From Alistipes sp. (lineage in GTDB: Bacteria > Bacteroidota > Bacteroidia > Bacteroidales > Rikenellaceae), in NCBI GenBank assembly GCA_020026375.1, contig JAHHQN010000012.1, forward strand, positions 1 to 61,421: 61,421 nucleotides of DNA, read 5' to 3'. This document shows, in pieces, positions 61,360 to 61,421 of this stretch. The notes under the pieces were generated by a model, which did not search any database, was not told the DNA's origin, and worked only from the letters and a program-made list of their open reading frames with translations. How positions within the stretch are numbered: position 1 is the stretch's first letter; each line of letters starts with the position of its first letter. A program made the translations under genes and the position numbers.

Positions 61360-61421
61360 ACATTATTACATTATTACATTATTACATTATTACATTATTA
61401 CATTATTACATTATTACATTA
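61360..61421. repeat. 8-bp tandem repeat (ACATTATT), 7.75 copies to window end
   Basis: From 61360 the sequence is an exact repeat of ACATTATT without a single deviation to the last base of the window, so the true copy number is unknown and at least 7.75. Such short perfect arrays gain and lose units by slipped-strand mispairing. It lies upstream of the pilus-operon promoter. Confidence 0.97.

Noticed and set aside
61360..61421. CRISPR array
   Set aside because: The repeat unit is 8 bp with no spacers, so it is a simple tandem repeat.

Overview
This window is chromosomal DNA from a GC-rich member of the Bacteroidales. The evidence is SusC/SusD pairs, GH92 and GH20 glycosidases, FimB/Mfa-type (type V) pilus lipoproteins, many lipoproteins with a Cys lipobox, and recurrent Bacteroidetes promoters (TTTG, about 20 bp, TAnnTTTG). 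Barnesiella- or Muribaculaceae-like gut bacteria would fit, but genus cannot be fixed from sequence alone. I saw no rRNA, tRNA, CRISPR array, insertion sequence or integrase.

Layout. 1-695: AT-rich, no convincing gene. 696-4002: a small hypothetical protein, a PD-(D/E)XK nuclease-like protein, a secreted endonuclease/exonuclease/phosphatase-fold (EEP) protein and an AraC regulator. 4082-8099: a tripartite efflux pump (TolC, HlyD/EmrA, EmrB-type MFS) just downstream of the AraC gene. 8340-17207: a seven-gene co-directional cluster of a TonB-dependent receptor, a small lipoprotein, a DUF6850-like outer-membrane protein, a DUF4876-like lipoprotein, an ABC ATPase, its permease and a DUF4857-like membrane protein. 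It looks like one envelope-spanning system of unknown substrate. 17301-18788 (minus): a small lipoprotein and a second EEP lipoprotein.

19027-40588 is a glycan/glycoprotein utilization locus. A minus-strand operon of seven genes (GH20 beta-hexosaminidase, SusC, SusD, a GH92 alpha-mannosidase fused to a basic-secretory-protein (BSP) metallopeptidase, two stand-alone BSP lipoproteins, and a lipoprotein with an internally duplicated domain) ends at a strong terminator at 18971-19004. Upstream lie a membrane-tethered sensor with a C-terminal AraC domain and no kinase, and a divergent second GH92. The enzymes suggest that mannose- and HexNAc-containing N-glycoproteins are attacked at both sugar and peptide.

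40681-48455 holds mostly housekeeping genes: a bile-salt-hydrolase/penicillin-acylase-like Ntn hydrolase, a glutaredoxin-like protein with mutY, ade, mtnN with luxS, proC, and a threonine-aldolase-like PLP enzyme.

48557-61172 (minus) is a complete type V pilus operon: DUF3575 and DUF3868/OmpA proteins, an Mfa1-like major fimbrillin, a transcription terminator, a second Mfa1-like subunit, three FimB/Mfa2-like accessory subunits and a 1299-residue probable tip protein. Its promoter (61290-61322) lies just downstream of an 8-bp tandem repeat that runs off the window end, a possible phase-variation device.
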